In this document: piece by piece, positions 16,501 through 24,696 of the stretch | Position numbering within the stretch: position 1 is the first letter of the stretch | Layout of the letters: every line of letters starts with the position of its first letter | Virus record (IMG/VR): IMGVR_UViG_3300042402_000894 | Location: 1 to 43,159 of that record | Length of the DNA stretch: 43,159 bases | Direction: 5' to 3' (one strand) | Source: a virus | Made by a program: the position numbers and the translations under genes | The notes under the pieces: generated by a model | Seen by the model: the letters and a program-made list of their open reading frames with translations, nothing else | Database searches by the model: none | Told to the model about the DNA's origin: nothing

Positions 16501-19500
16501 ATTTTACAAGTAATTTAGCAGTTGGTGGTAACACTTATTTAGGTTCAACTTCACAAATATCTTCTGGTAAGGTAAGTATTTGGGCAGGTGGAGCTGGTGG
16601 TGTTGGTTGGAGTACTGGTTTGAATATTGGTGATGCATCAAATTATACTGGATTCATACAAGATGCTGGTGTATCTCGTTGGAGAAACTTTGGTACGGGT
16701 GGATATGATTGGTATAATAGTTCGGCATCCACTCAATTAATGTCATTGAGTAATGCTGGTATTCTATTCGTATCTTCGGAAATTAGAACACCAATATTTC
16801 GTGATAACGATAATACTGCATTTTATCTTGATGCCGCATCAACATCATATTCTCTTAGAATTAATGGAGGTATTGAAACAACTGCACCAAACGGAGCAGT
16901 TCTATTAAAACATTCTGTATCGGAAGCTAATGCTTGGTTATTCCAAGAAAACGCTGCAGATTGGGGACTATATTGGTTTAATACAGGTACACAAGCCGGT
17001 CAAGTAATTGGAGATTATACAACGGTAGGTGCTGAATTATTTGGATTTAGAAATGCAACTACAACTAATGCATACAATCCACCTGATAGTTGGACTGGTG
17101 TAACTGCATCAACTTTTTCAACATGGATGCTATCTAATTTTAGTGGTTATCTTTGGACAGCTGGAACTCAATTTTCCGCTACGGATATGAGAGCTCCAAT
17201 ATTCAGAGATTCTGCTGACCCATCAAATTATTATTTAGACCCTAATTCACGTTCGATATTATCTTCTTTACAAACAGGAGGTGGCATATCAACTAACACC
17301 AATACTGGAGCAACTATGTTTGGTATGAAATCCGAAGGTGGAAAGTATTTAACTCATAATGCGTTTGGACAAGATGGTGGATATAATTTTCCATCTACAA
17401 CATATGTAACAAACAATAGTAATTCCGCAGCAGGTAATACAACATTTAGAGGAAACGGAACATATCAAGGACATATAGAATCGGGAAGAGTTCCAATTGA
17501 TGCTACAAAAACATATAAAGTATCAGTTTGGATGAGAACTGTAAGTGGTTCGCCGGTTTGTTATCTTTCTTATAGACAACATTATTGGGATTCTGTAGGA
17601 AACCCTGGTAATGGTGGTTGGGGAAATCCATATTTTTATTCCGGTGTACCATCTACTTCTTGGACCGAATATACAATGACAATAGGACCAGCTGGTTCTG
17701 GTGCTGGATATACTCATATGAGTGGAGTTAAATTTGCAGAGCTTGGTTGGTTACACAATTATACAGGAGATGGTGCGGCTTTGGCTGAAATTCAAGGATT
17801 TAAAATTGAAGAAGTAGATAACTTATTAGCAAATAATACCGTTGTATTGGGTGATTTATACGCAAGTAGATTCCTTGATAACAATGATAGTAGTTTTTTA
17901 TTAGACCCAACTTCAACTTCTAGACTTACTATATTAACATTAACATCTACTTTAAATATTCCTAATAACGCATTAATTTCTGTTAATGGTGAGCCTGATG
18001 TTTGGGGAGCTAGATTTAGAACAACAACAAGTACTACAAACCTTGGCGCGGCATTAAAAAATATTATTTGGACAGGTGGTGGTTCAACTGAAGGATTTGC
18101 CATAAGTGGAGTAGGAACTGGTGGTTATGCATTGGAAGTAAGAAATGATGGTATAGTTTGGGCTAGAAATTCTTTTAGAGCACCATCAATATTAAGCGAT
18201 TATTGGTATGATAGTGGTGGTACATTTGTAGCTAGAGCAGGTAGTGGTGCTGGTACAACAAGACATATAAATCTTTCAACCTCTACAACTGACCCATCAT
18301 CAGCATCTGTTGATAGTGGTATTACTTGGGGAGCACGAAGTGATTCGCAACCATATTACTTAATTTATAATAGATTACAAAATTATAATGGAAACTATAA
18401 CAAGCTTACATTAGCTTGGCACACTGGTATTCATATTGGAGCAGAAGCATATTATGGAGGAACTAGAATTTATAATAACTCACCATTTTTAGGCACGGAA
18501 ATTGCATCATTTGGTAGAGGTGATAACTATGTAAGGTCAGAGTATGGTATTCTATCTCCAATTTATTATGATATAAGTGATACTGGATATTTTTTAGACC
18601 CAAGTAATAATGGAAATGGTTTGCGTGTTTATGGTATGGCTAGAATCGGTGGATGGTCTGGCGGTAACTATAATGAAAACATTAGATTAGTAGATGCTGG
18701 AAATAACTATTCTGTAATTACTTTTGGTGCTAGTGGTGATGCTGGAGCAGGTAGATTTAATATATTAAAAAATCCATCCGACCAACTTGAACTTAGAAAT
18801 GTAAGTTCCACAACGTTTTGGTATTGGGACCAAGGTGGTATTGCATATTCAACTACTTCTGTAAGAGCACCATTATTTTATGATAGAGATAATACTAACT
18901 ATTATATAGAACCTTACGGATATAGTGAACTTGCTAACCTTGGGCATGTGATGACAATTACTAAATTGGCAACATCTCCAAATAGTAGAGCATTAACGGT
19001 AGCAAATAATCAGGGTGATAACTCTTGGGGTATAGTTGCAGAATTTAGAGTTAATGGCTCTCCTGGTACCGATAGACCATCAATATTATTCTCTAATGGA
19101 TTTGATAGTCAAACATGGAGTTGTGGATATGGTTACGCAGACTCTGCATACTTTAGAATCAATCATGACCATGGATTTAGAAATGGTTCTTGGGGTGTTA
19201 CTGATTTCTATGTTGATAGAGGTGGTAACTCATATTCTGTTGGTTCATCAAGAGCACCAATATTTTATGACCAAGATAATACTGGATATTATTTAAACCC
19301 TAACGCAACATTCAATTTAAATTTGAATAGTGGTGGTGTAACTTTCAACGGAGATACTTCTGGTATTCACGTTATAAACGCTGAAGGCGTTAGTTCTAAT
19401 GTAAGAGTTGGGGCAGCATGGGGTAGACCTGGTGTTTATAATAGCCCATATTTTTGTATAGGAGCTGAATCATTTATTGAATTCCGTATAGGTAATGTGC

Positions 19501-21137
19501 AAAATGGTTTTGTAGAAAGTAGCTACTTACAAATGGCAGGTTCATTGAGAGCACCAATATTCTATGATTCAAATGACACAGGATATTACGCAGACCCTAA
19601 TGGTACTTCATATTTCAGTATATTTGGTACTCTTAAAATGAGAGCAGATACCAATAGAGCATACGGAGATAACTCTGGTTGGTGGACACATGACCCTTAT
19701 GGGCAAGGATGGGGTAAACCTTATGGTTCGTTCCGTTCATTGGAGGTATCAACTTCTGGTAACTTCTCTACGGAGCCGGCAATGTTCCGTATTCACCAAT
19801 GGGGTTCTGGTTCTTGTGAGTGGTGGAAACCTCAAGGTACTACTGTTTATTTAAGAGAAACTCCTGGCGGTGGTGGTTCTTGGTTTACTAGATATGTGAT
19901 TGAAAGATATGCGGAAAACAATGAAAGTTTTAGAGCACCAATATTCTATGATACCAATAATACTGGATATTATATAGACCCTAACGGATTTACTGAAATT
20001 TTTGGTGGATTAAGAATGAGTGGTGGACATGGTAACTCTACAATAAGAAACCGATTATTGGCATCAAACAATGGAGCTGGTACTGGTCTTGTTCATATGC
20101 AGTGGTGGTGTTCTGAACCAGGTAACACTTGGGATTGGGGTGGATTTGGATACAACGTTGATAATACATATCATGATGGTTCGGGTCCTTACTACTTTAG
20201 TAGACCTAACACATCATTTGGACAAGCATACTTCAGATTTAGTACGGCAGGTAATGCATATTTCTATAATACAAATACTGGAGGTAGTCGTGTTTCTACT
20301 ATGGATTGGTACACCGATGGTACATCATATGCACACAACTACTTAACTGGAGGTAACTCATTAAGAGCACCAATATTTTATGATTCAAACGATACTGGAT
20401 ATTATGTGAATCCTAATGGTACATCTCGTATTGGCGGCCTTCAAATTAGTGGGGCATCTTCTTCACAAAATGAAATTCGTTTCTTTGGAGTTGTGGGTGA
20501 TAACCCTGGTTCATATAACCACGCTGGTATATTTGAAAGAATTTGGAGAAATGGAGATGAATCTGAATTGTTAATATTCAAAGGTAATGACCCTGACGTA
20601 TCAACTATACATGACCGTTTGAGACTTGCGGCTTGTGGTAGAGTTGTATTTCATTCATATAACACATATGGTAATATTGATGATTACATGTCAGCATCTG
20701 GTACTGGTAACATTAATGGTTCTGGATTCTTCAATGGTAATGACCTTTATGTAACCGGTAACGTAGTTGCATACTATTCTGATGAGAGATTAAAAAATAT
20801 TATTGGTGTAATTCCTAACGCTCTTGATAAAATAATAAATTTAAGAGGTTTCTATTATACAAATAATGAAACAGCAAAAAAATGGGGTTATACTGATGAT
20901 AGTATTCAATTGGGGTTATCGGCACAGGAAGTTCAAAAAGTTTTTCCTGAAGTAGTAACTCCTGCTGGATTTGATGTTGAAGCAGATGGAAACTCTATAT
21001 CTGGCGAAAATTATTTGACTGTTCAATATGATAGATTGATACCTGTATTAGTTGAAGCTATTAAAGAATTGAAAGGTGAGTTGGATTTAGCAAAAGCTGA
21101 AATTAACCAATTAAGAGAGGAAATATCAAAAAAGTAG
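13542..21137 (+). CDS. giant tail fibre with collagen shaft and S74 self-cleaving chaperone
   Basis: 2531 residues. Residues 1-225: fibre head with one SGSATAIISPNRGL repeat. 226-711: collagen-like Gly-X-Y shaft. About 765-840: a common tail-fibre beta domain (LNVGDNIITLN, ENAGIEVKRGN, DRWSFDD). About 1305-1425: a jelly-roll, carbohydrate-binding-like segment (TYKVSVWMRTVSGSPVCYL, SWTEYTMTIGP). From about 1080 to 2290: nine copies of a RAPIFYDxNDTGYYxDPNGTS unit. C-terminus: peptidase_S74 intramolecular chaperone beginning SDERLKN, with the Ser2413/Lys2418 dyad, then a coiled coil. By analogy with known S74 fibres, cleavage before Ser2413 would release the last ~119 residues after trimerisation. 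A second, probably receptor-binding, fibre. Confidence 0.9.
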   Translation: MEFNGNNPNGLNQTSVNSISLFVSGSPILNASSESISVVGNFSASKIQTDEIDSFGNNPLQIKANTQISGSANISSSISASLFRGDGSGLFNINASSIGDLDRLKSGSATAIISPNRGLEINTAVTIRDYLIVTGSGIFRGDVTVAGKINTTELFATYISSSIIYASGSNKFGDAQNDKQEFTGSVGITGSLSFGIGSLKPDITTDDVLVYNSTTGRIGFKTAAATSGTSGTSGTSGTTGSAGTSGTSGTSGTSGTSGTSGTSGSSGTSGSTGSAGTSGTSGSTGSSGTTGSAGTSGTSGTSGSSGTSGSSGTSGTSGTSGTSGSTGSAGTTGSSGTSGSGGTTGSAGTSGTSGSSGTSGTSGSAGTSGSAGTSGTNASAGTSGVSGTTGSSGTSGVSGTSGTSGTSGTAGSGGITGGGGTNGTSGTSGTSGSGGTSGTSGSRGTSGTSGSSGISGAGGGAGTSGTSGTSGTSGTSGSGGTSGTSGISGVQGSSGSNGTSGTSGSRGTSGTSGTSGISGVQGSSGTSGTSGINGVQGSSGSAGTSGVSGSAGSSGTSGTSGVSGSAGSSGTSGTSGVSGSAGSSGTSGVSGSAGSSGTSGSSGTSGTSGTSGTSGSSGTSGSSGTSGVSGSAGSSGTSGSSGTSGSSGTSGSSGTSGTSGTSGTSGSSGTSGSSGTSGTRGTSGTSGTSGSSGTSGSSGTSGTSGSAGTSGLLSLAGTTDNGVITLNGTAPNATVEANLRFDGTTLAVTGNATISGDLTVSGTTTYINTTTLNVGDNIITLNADIGAATAPTENAGIEVKRGNAATKQFIWDEGNDRWSFDDNTYVNGNIQGTGNIVISGTINTGQGVTEVYLMDQNVRTTDGVTFATVNTGQGANELYAMNQNVRTTDNVQFTNLTATGQVTLNNSQTRPASLATLNNYHTRMGGSDVYLNVASLDGTYGYQVALQSGRNSDNANFGMLLNPNGGNITVGQYTALGYTLGVAGTGYFTSNLAVGGNTYLGSTSQISSGKVSIWAGGAGGVGWSTGLNIGDASNYTGFIQDAGVSRWRNFGTGGYDWYNSSASTQLMSLSNAGILFVSSEIRTPIFRDNDNTAFYLDAASTSYSLRINGGIETTAPNGAVLLKHSVSEANAWLFQENAADWGLYWFNTGTQAGQVIGDYTTVGAELFGFRNATTTNAYNPPDSWTGVTASTFSTWMLSNFSGYLWTAGTQFSATDMRAPIFRDSADPSNYYLDPNSRSILSSLQTGGGISTNTNTGATMFGMKSEGGKYLTHNAFGQDGGYNFPSTTYVTNNSNSAAGNTTFRGNGTYQGHIESGRVPIDATKTYKVSVWMRTVSGSPVCYLSYRQHYWDSVGNPGNGGWGNPYFYSGVPSTSWTEYTMTIGPAGSGAGYTHMSGVKFAELGWLHNYTGDGAALAEIQGFKIEEVDNLLANNTVVLGDLYASRFLDNNDSSFLLDPTSTSRLTILTLTSTLNIPNNALISVNGEPDVWGARFRTTTSTTNLGAALKNIIWTGGGSTEGFAISGVGTGGYALEVRNDGIVWARNSFRAPSILSDYWYDSGGTFVARAGSGAGTTRHINLSTSTTDPSSASVDSGITWGARSDSQPYYLIYNRLQNYNGNYNKLTLAWHTGIHIGAEAYYGGTRIYNNSPFLGTEIASFGRGDNYVRSEYGILSPIYYDISDTGYFLDPSNNGNGLRVYGMARIGGWSGGNYNENIRLVDAGNNYSVITFGASGDAGAGRFNILKNPSDQLELRNVSSTTFWYWDQGGIAYSTTSVRAPLFYDRDNTNYYIEPYGYSELANLGHVMTITKLATSPNSRALTVANNQGDNSWGIVAEFRVNGSPGTDRPSILFSNGFDSQTWSCGYGYADSAYFRINHDHGFRNGSWGVTDFYVDRGGNSYSVGSSRAPIFYDQDNTGYYLNPNATFNLNLNSGGVTFNGDTSGIHVINAEGVSSNVRVGAAWGRPGVYNSPYFCIGAESFIEFRIGNVQNGFVESSYLQMAGSLRAPIFYDSNDTGYYADPNGTSYFSIFGTLKMRADTNRAYGDNSGWWTHDPYGQGWGKPYGSFRSLEVSTSGNFSTEPAMFRIHQWGSGSCEWWKPQGTTVYLRETPGGGGSWFTRYVIERYAENNESFRAPIFYDTNNTGYYIDPNGFTEIFGGLRMSGGHGNSTIRNRLLASNNGAGTGLVHMQWWCSEPGNTWDWGGFGYNVDNTYHDGSGPYYFSRPNTSFGQAYFRFSTAGNAYFYNTNTGGSRVSTMDWYTDGTSYAHNYLTGGNSLRAPIFYDSNDTGYYVNPNGTSRIGGLQISGASSSQNEIRFFGVVGDNPGSYNHAGIFERIWRNGDESELLIFKGNDPDVSTIHDRLRLAACGRVVFHSYNTYGNIDDYMSASGTGNINGSGFFNGNDLYVTGNVVAYYSDERLKNIIGVIPNALDKIINLRGFYYTNNETAKKWGYTDDSIQLGLSAQEVQKVFPEVVTPAGFDVEADGNSISGENYLTVQYDRLIPVLVEAIKELKGELDLAKAEINQLREEISKK
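14217..15674 (+). repeat. collagen-like Gly-X-Y tract of the second fibre (~486 residues)
   Basis: Residues 226-711 are Gly-X-Y triplets dominated by GTS, GSS, GSA and GVS, with few interruptions (for example GGITGGGGTNG near 14780-14810 and GISGVQGSSG near 15000). Compared with the first fibre it lacks the aromatic GLDGTYFG interruptions. Synonymous codons are mixed in the same way. Confidence 0.9.
16786..20430 (+). repeat. RAPIFYD...TGYYxDPNGTS fibre repeats (nine copies)
   Basis: A motif close to RAPIFYDSNDTGYYVNPNGT recurs near 16786, 17190, 17860, 18550, 18861, 19251, 19549, 19932 and 20367, separated by 100-220 variable residues. The early copies are degenerate, the last five well conserved. 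This repeat is familiar from S74-terminated phage fibres, where each unit caps a beta module; the variable inserts are probably the surface-exposed modules. Confidence 0.8.
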
Positions 21138-21144
21138 AAATACT

Positions 21145-21154
21145 TATATTTATA
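21145..21154 (+). promoter_or_regulatory. late-promoter-like TATATTTATA
   Basis: TATATTTATA lies in the 41-base gap after the second giant fibre and ends 25 bases before the next ATG. No TTTG is present 20 bases upstream. Confidence 0.6.
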
Positions 21155-21178
21155 GAATATAAACATAAATAATTTATT

Positions 21179-21583
21179 ATGGGATTAACATACACATGGG
21201 AATTATCGGGATTGAAAAGACAAAATAGTGAAAATTTTGAAAATATCGTTGTAGGTACTAATTGGAAATTGACCGGTACTGATGAAGATGGTAATTTTGG
21301 AGTTTTCAATGGAGCAACTCCATTTACACCGCAAGATTTAAATGGTGATGGATTTGTTGATTACCACGATCTAACAGAAGAATTAGTATTAGGTTGGGTT
21401 AAAAATGTAGTTAGTGGTTCTAATGAAACTAACTATATGAATCACATCAATCAACAAATTCAAAAAGAAATAAATAATAAGAAATATGCTAGAATTGAAG
21501 TTACTTCGGTAGATTTACCTTGGTCACCAACATCTGGTAGTACTTCATACCCAACACCTTCTGGTTCTGTTCCTGGTTATTAA
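21179..21583 (+). CDS. T4-like virion protein with a calcium-binding-type loop
   Basis: 134 residues beginning MGLTYTWELSGLKRQ. The start, the DEDGNFGVFNGATPF segment and the later LVLGWVKNVV plus helical QIQKEI region resemble a small conserved protein of T4-like cyanophages (which I believe is annotated DUF7936), located near tail genes. Between these, DLNGDGFVDYHDL has Asp/Asn/Asp/Asp/Asp at EF-hand loop positions 1, 3, 5, 9 and 12 and looks like a single EF-hand or dockerin-type calcium loop. The C-terminus is a Ser/Pro/Thr-rich tail. Transcribed from its own late-type promoter and closed by an intrinsic terminator, it forms a single-gene unit between fibre and sheath. Its precise role is unknown; probably a virion or tail accessory protein. 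Confidence 0.7.
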   Translation: MGLTYTWELSGLKRQNSENFENIVVGTNWKLTGTDEDGNFGVFNGATPFTPQDLNGDGFVDYHDLTEELVLGWVKNVVSGSNETNYMNHINQQIQKEINNKKYARIEVTSVDLPWSPTSGSTSYPTPSGSVPGY

Positions 21584-21602
21584 TTAACTAAAACAAAATT
21601 AT

Positions 21603-21654
21603 AAATGTCCAAAGTGCAGATTTAATAATAAATTTGTGTTTTGGACATTTTCTT
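21603..21654 (+). terminator. intrinsic terminator
   Basis: AAATGTCCAAA (21603-21613) is perfectly complementary to TTTGGACATTT (21640-21650). The 26-base loop can form a further ATTTA/TAAAT pairing, and a T-rich run ending TTTTCTTT follows. It ends the single-gene unit before the sheath promoter. Confidence 0.75.
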
Positions 21655-21664
21655 TATATTTATA
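21655..21664 (+). promoter_or_regulatory. late-promoter-like TATATTTATA of the sheath gene
   Basis: TATATTTATA directly follows the terminator T-run and ends 59 bases before the sheath ATG, a longer leader than at other late units. A TTTG occurs at 21633-21636 but with 18-base rather than 20-base spacing, so it may be coincidental. Confidence 0.6.
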
Positions 21665-21722
21665 TGAGTATTAATGTAAGTAATTACTAATATACAATTA
21701 AAATACAAATAGAAGAAACAAA

Positions 21723-24047
21723 ATGTCAGAAAGAATCGTATCACCCGGCGTTTTCACAAGAGAAAATGATTTATCCTTCTTAGCACAAGGAGTAGGAGAA
21801 ATTGGAGCAGCAATTATAGGACCTTTTAAGGAAGGACCTGCATTTATTCCAACAATTATAAGAACACAATCAGAGTTTGAAGATACTTTCGGTACTCCTG
21901 ATGGAACTTATTATAGTGAGTACGCAGTACAAAACTATTTAAGAGAAGCAGGACAAGTAACCGTAGTAAGAGTAGGTGGTGTTGGTGGTTACCAACAAAT
22001 AGCACCTTTAGCAATATTCGCATCAGGTTCATCAGCTCAATCAGTAGGTACTAAATTAATTGGTGTATTACACTCAACTAAAGCAGGAGATGAGAAAGTT
22101 GGTTTTACTGGAGCAAGTGTTGTTAGCAACGATGATATTGATGGTTCGTTTGTAATTAATTCATTAACTGCTGGAGTTAATGTATCGGCATCAATCCTAC
22201 CATCAGCAACAAATGATATAGCTGATGTATTTGGTGAATCTCCATTCGGAGTTAAATCAGCATACGCATATTCATATTTTGAAAATATGGCTGGATACTA
22301 TACTGGTTCTGCTGGAAATAACATTGTAATAACTAGAGTGGTATTACCAACTCAGGATTTCGCATATGATGCACGAGCTGCACAAACACCAATGGTTAAA
22401 TCTCAATTGATTAGTGGTGAAAGATATGATTTATTTAACTTTGTAACTTTAGGACATGGTGATACTTACAATACAAAATATAAAGTAGGTATTTCAAATG
22501 TTAAAGCAGCTGGTGAAGATGGGGCAACTGATTATTCAACTTTCACTGTAACAATTCGTTCATTTAGTGATACTGATAAGAGAAAAAGTGTAATAGAAAC
22601 ATTTAATAATGTAAACTTAGATGCAGCATCTCCTAACTATATAGCTAGAAGAATTGGTGATAGATATAATACAATTGATTCGGATGGTAAGATAACAGAA
22701 AATGGCGATTACTCAAACAAATCAAAATATGTAAGAGTAGTTGTATCAGCACCTGGTTCATTCCCAATATCAGCAGCACCATTTGGACATGGAGCATATA
22801 CAAATCCAATTAAAGCAACAAATAACGCAGAATCACTTTTAATACCTGCAGTAACATATCAAACTAATTCAGTTGGTAACTCATCATCATCTCCATTATA
22901 TTTTAGTGGATTTGACTTTGAAACTACTGGTGTTAAGACAGATAATGCACAATATCTAAAAGCAATTCCTGTAAATGCAGAAACTGGTTCTAATGTTGCT
23001 TTCGCATTTGATTCTCAATTATCATATGTAATGACCGGGTCAGCATCAACTGATATGGTTAAGAGACAATTTATATTAGGATTCCAAGAAGGTTTTGATG
23101 GTATGAATCCAACTGTAGTAAAAGCTAAAGCTGGTGATACTGATTGGGGTAATGCAAATACGCAAGGGTTTAATTGCGCATCTTCAACAACTTCTGGTTC
23201 AGTAGCATACACAAAAGCAATCAACGCTGTATCCAATCCTGATGAATGGGATATCAATATGGTGGTAACACCTGGTATCGTAAGAAGTTTACACCCTGCA
23301 ATTGTAACAAAAGCAATTGATATGGTTGAAGATAGACAAGATTGTTTCTACATCGCTGACTTCAATAATTTTGATGATACGATAACTGAAGCAACAGAGC
23401 AAGCAAACTCAGTTGATTCTAACTATGTAGCAACTTACTATCCTTGGGTTAAGACAATAGATACTAACACAAATAAATTAACAACCGTTCCTCCATCAGT
23501 ATTGATGCCAGCTGTTTTCGCAGCTAACGATAGATTAGCAGCAGAATGGTTCGCACCTGCTGGTTTGAATAGAGGTGGTATTACAGGAGCAGTTAGTGTA
23601 TTGAATAGATTAACACATTCTGAAAGAGATACTCTATATGAGAACAAAGTAAACCCAATCGCAGCATTCCCTGGACAAGGTATTGTAGCATTCGGACAAA
23701 AAACATTGCAAGATAAGGCATCCGCTTTAGATAGAATCAATGTTAGAAGATTACTTATTGTTCTTAAGAAGTTTGTAGCATCTACATCTCGTTTCTTAGT
23801 GTTTGAACAAAACACAGCAACAACTAGAGCAAGATTCTTAAATACGGTTAATCCTTATTTAGAAGCTGTACAACAAAGACAAGGTCTTTATTCTTTTAGA
23901 GTTGTAATGGATGAAAGTAATAACACACCTGATGTAATTGATAGAAATATATTAGCAGGACAAATTTTCTTACAACCGGCAAAGACGGCGGAATTTATCG
24001 TAATAGATTTCAACATCTTACCAACTGGAGCAAGTTTCTCAGCATAA
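21723..24047 (+). CDS. contractile tail sheath protein (T4 gp18-like)
   Basis: 774 residues, longer than T4 gp18 (659). The N-terminus, SERIVSPGVFTRENDLS, followed by GEIGAAIIGPFKEGPAFIPT and FEDTFGTPDG, is the classic sheath start. The C-terminal third has the conserved sheath core: VLMPAVFAANDRLAAEWFAP, RGGITGAVS, a LTHSERDTLYENKVNPIAAF region and FVVMDESNNTPDVIDRN-like sequence ending in the polymerising core strand. The middle (about residues 100-480) is a variable surface insertion. The protein forms the outer contractile tube around the tail tube. It stands alone behind its own promoter, before the tube gene, as expected for a highly expressed structural gene. Assignment is secure from motif order. 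Confidence 0.93.
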   Translation: MSERIVSPGVFTRENDLSFLAQGVGEIGAAIIGPFKEGPAFIPTIIRTQSEFEDTFGTPDGTYYSEYAVQNYLREAGQVTVVRVGGVGGYQQIAPLAIFASGSSAQSVGTKLIGVLHSTKAGDEKVGFTGASVVSNDDIDGSFVINSLTAGVNVSASILPSATNDIADVFGESPFGVKSAYAYSYFENMAGYYTGSAGNNIVITRVVLPTQDFAYDARAAQTPMVKSQLISGERYDLFNFVTLGHGDTYNTKYKVGISNVKAAGEDGATDYSTFTVTIRSFSDTDKRKSVIETFNNVNLDAASPNYIARRIGDRYNTIDSDGKITENGDYSNKSKYVRVVVSAPGSFPISAAPFGHGAYTNPIKATNNAESLLIPAVTYQTNSVGNSSSSPLYFSGFDFETTGVKTDNAQYLKAIPVNAETGSNVAFAFDSQLSYVMTGSASTDMVKRQFILGFQEGFDGMNPTVVKAKAGDTDWGNANTQGFNCASSTTSGSVAYTKAINAVSNPDEWDINMVVTPGIVRSLHPAIVTKAIDMVEDRQDCFYIADFNNFDDTITEATEQANSVDSNYVATYYPWVKTIDTNTNKLTTVPPSVLMPAVFAANDRLAAEWFAPAGLNRGGITGAVSVLNRLTHSERDTLYENKVNPIAAFPGQGIVAFGQKTLQDKASALDRINVRRLLIVLKKFVASTSRFLVFEQNTATTRARFLNTVNPYLEAVQQRQGLYSFRVVMDESNNTPDVIDRNILAGQIFLQPAKTAEFIVIDFNILPTGASFSA

Positions 24048-24068
24048 TATAGAAAAACAAAAAGTAGA

Positions 24069-24076
24069 TATTTATT
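24069..24076 (+). promoter_or_regulatory. variant late promoter TATTTATT of the tube gene
   Basis: TATTTATT lies in the 51-base gap between sheath and tube and ends 23 bases before the ATG. It differs from the consensus only in the last base, and its spacing matches the other late units. Confidence 0.45.
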
Positions 24077-24098
24077 AATATAAAATAAACGGAATAAA

Positions 24099-24587
24099 AT
24101 GGCAGAAATATTAGAGTTTAATAAGATGTTCTATACGAACTTCGAACCAAAAATGAAAAACCGCTACATCTTAGAATGGGATGGTGTACCGGGGTATATG
24201 GTTAAGGCAGCATCAAGACCATCAATCCAATTTGAAACAATCACTTTAGACCATATCAACATCAAAAGAAAGTTGCAAGGTAAAGGTGAGTGGCAAGATA
24301 TCACAATTACTCTTTATGACCCAATTGTACCATCAGCTGCACAATCAGTAATGGAGTGGGTTAGATTAGGTCATGAATCAATCACTGGTAGACGTGGATA
24401 TGCAGATTTTTATAAGAAAGATTTGGATTTCTATATGTTAGGACCAGTTGGTGATAAAATTGAGCAATGGAAGATTAAAGGTGCATTCATTCAGCAAGCA
24501 AACTTTGGCGATGTAGCATTTGATTCTAACGAACCTGCAACAATTGAATTAACATTATCTTACGATTACGCTATTCTTGAATACTAA
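24099..24587 (+). CDS. tail tube protein (T4 gp19-like)
   Basis: 162 residues, the usual length for T4-type tube proteins (gp19 is 163). It shows FNKMFYTNFEPKMKNRYIL at the N-terminus, the MVKAASRPSIQFETI segment, the strand KGEWQDITITLYDPIVPSA and C-terminal ATIELTLSYDYAILEY, in the order seen in gp19-family proteins. It polymerises into the inner tube through which DNA passes. It follows the sheath and is closed by a strong terminator, so sheath and tube can be expressed far above the baseplate genes. Confidence 0.93.
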   Translation: MAEILEFNKMFYTNFEPKMKNRYILEWDGVPGYMVKAASRPSIQFETITLDHINIKRKLQGKGEWQDITITLYDPIVPSAAQSVMEWVRLGHESITGRRGYADFYKKDLDFYMLGPVGDKIEQWKIKGAFIQQANFGDVAFDSNEPATIELTLSYDYAILEY

Positions 24588-24605
24588 TCTAAAAATAACA
24601 AAAAT

Positions 24606-24635
24606 AAGGGGATTTCAAAAGAATCCCCTTTTTTA
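24606..24635 (+). terminator. intrinsic terminator after the tube gene
   Basis: AAGGGGATT (24606-24614) pairs perfectly with AATCCCCTT (24622-24630) around a 7-base loop and runs into a T tract. It is the strongest hairpin in the tail module. Confidence 0.9.
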
Positions 24636-24661
24636 TGCTTTCTAATTTTTTAAAAAGTATG

Positions 24662-24669
24662 TATTTATA
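24662..24669 (+). promoter_or_regulatory. late-promoter-like TATTTATA
   Basis: TATTTATA follows the tube terminator and ends 28 bases before the next ATG. It opens the gp26-like unit. Confidence 0.6.
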
Positions 24670-24696
24670 TATACAAACTTAAAACAAAGTAAAGTT

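Noticed and set aside
1315-21137. Diversity-generating retroelement acting on the fibre genes
   Set aside because: No reverse transcriptase and no template-repeat/variable-repeat pair with adenine-specific differences was seen in the window.
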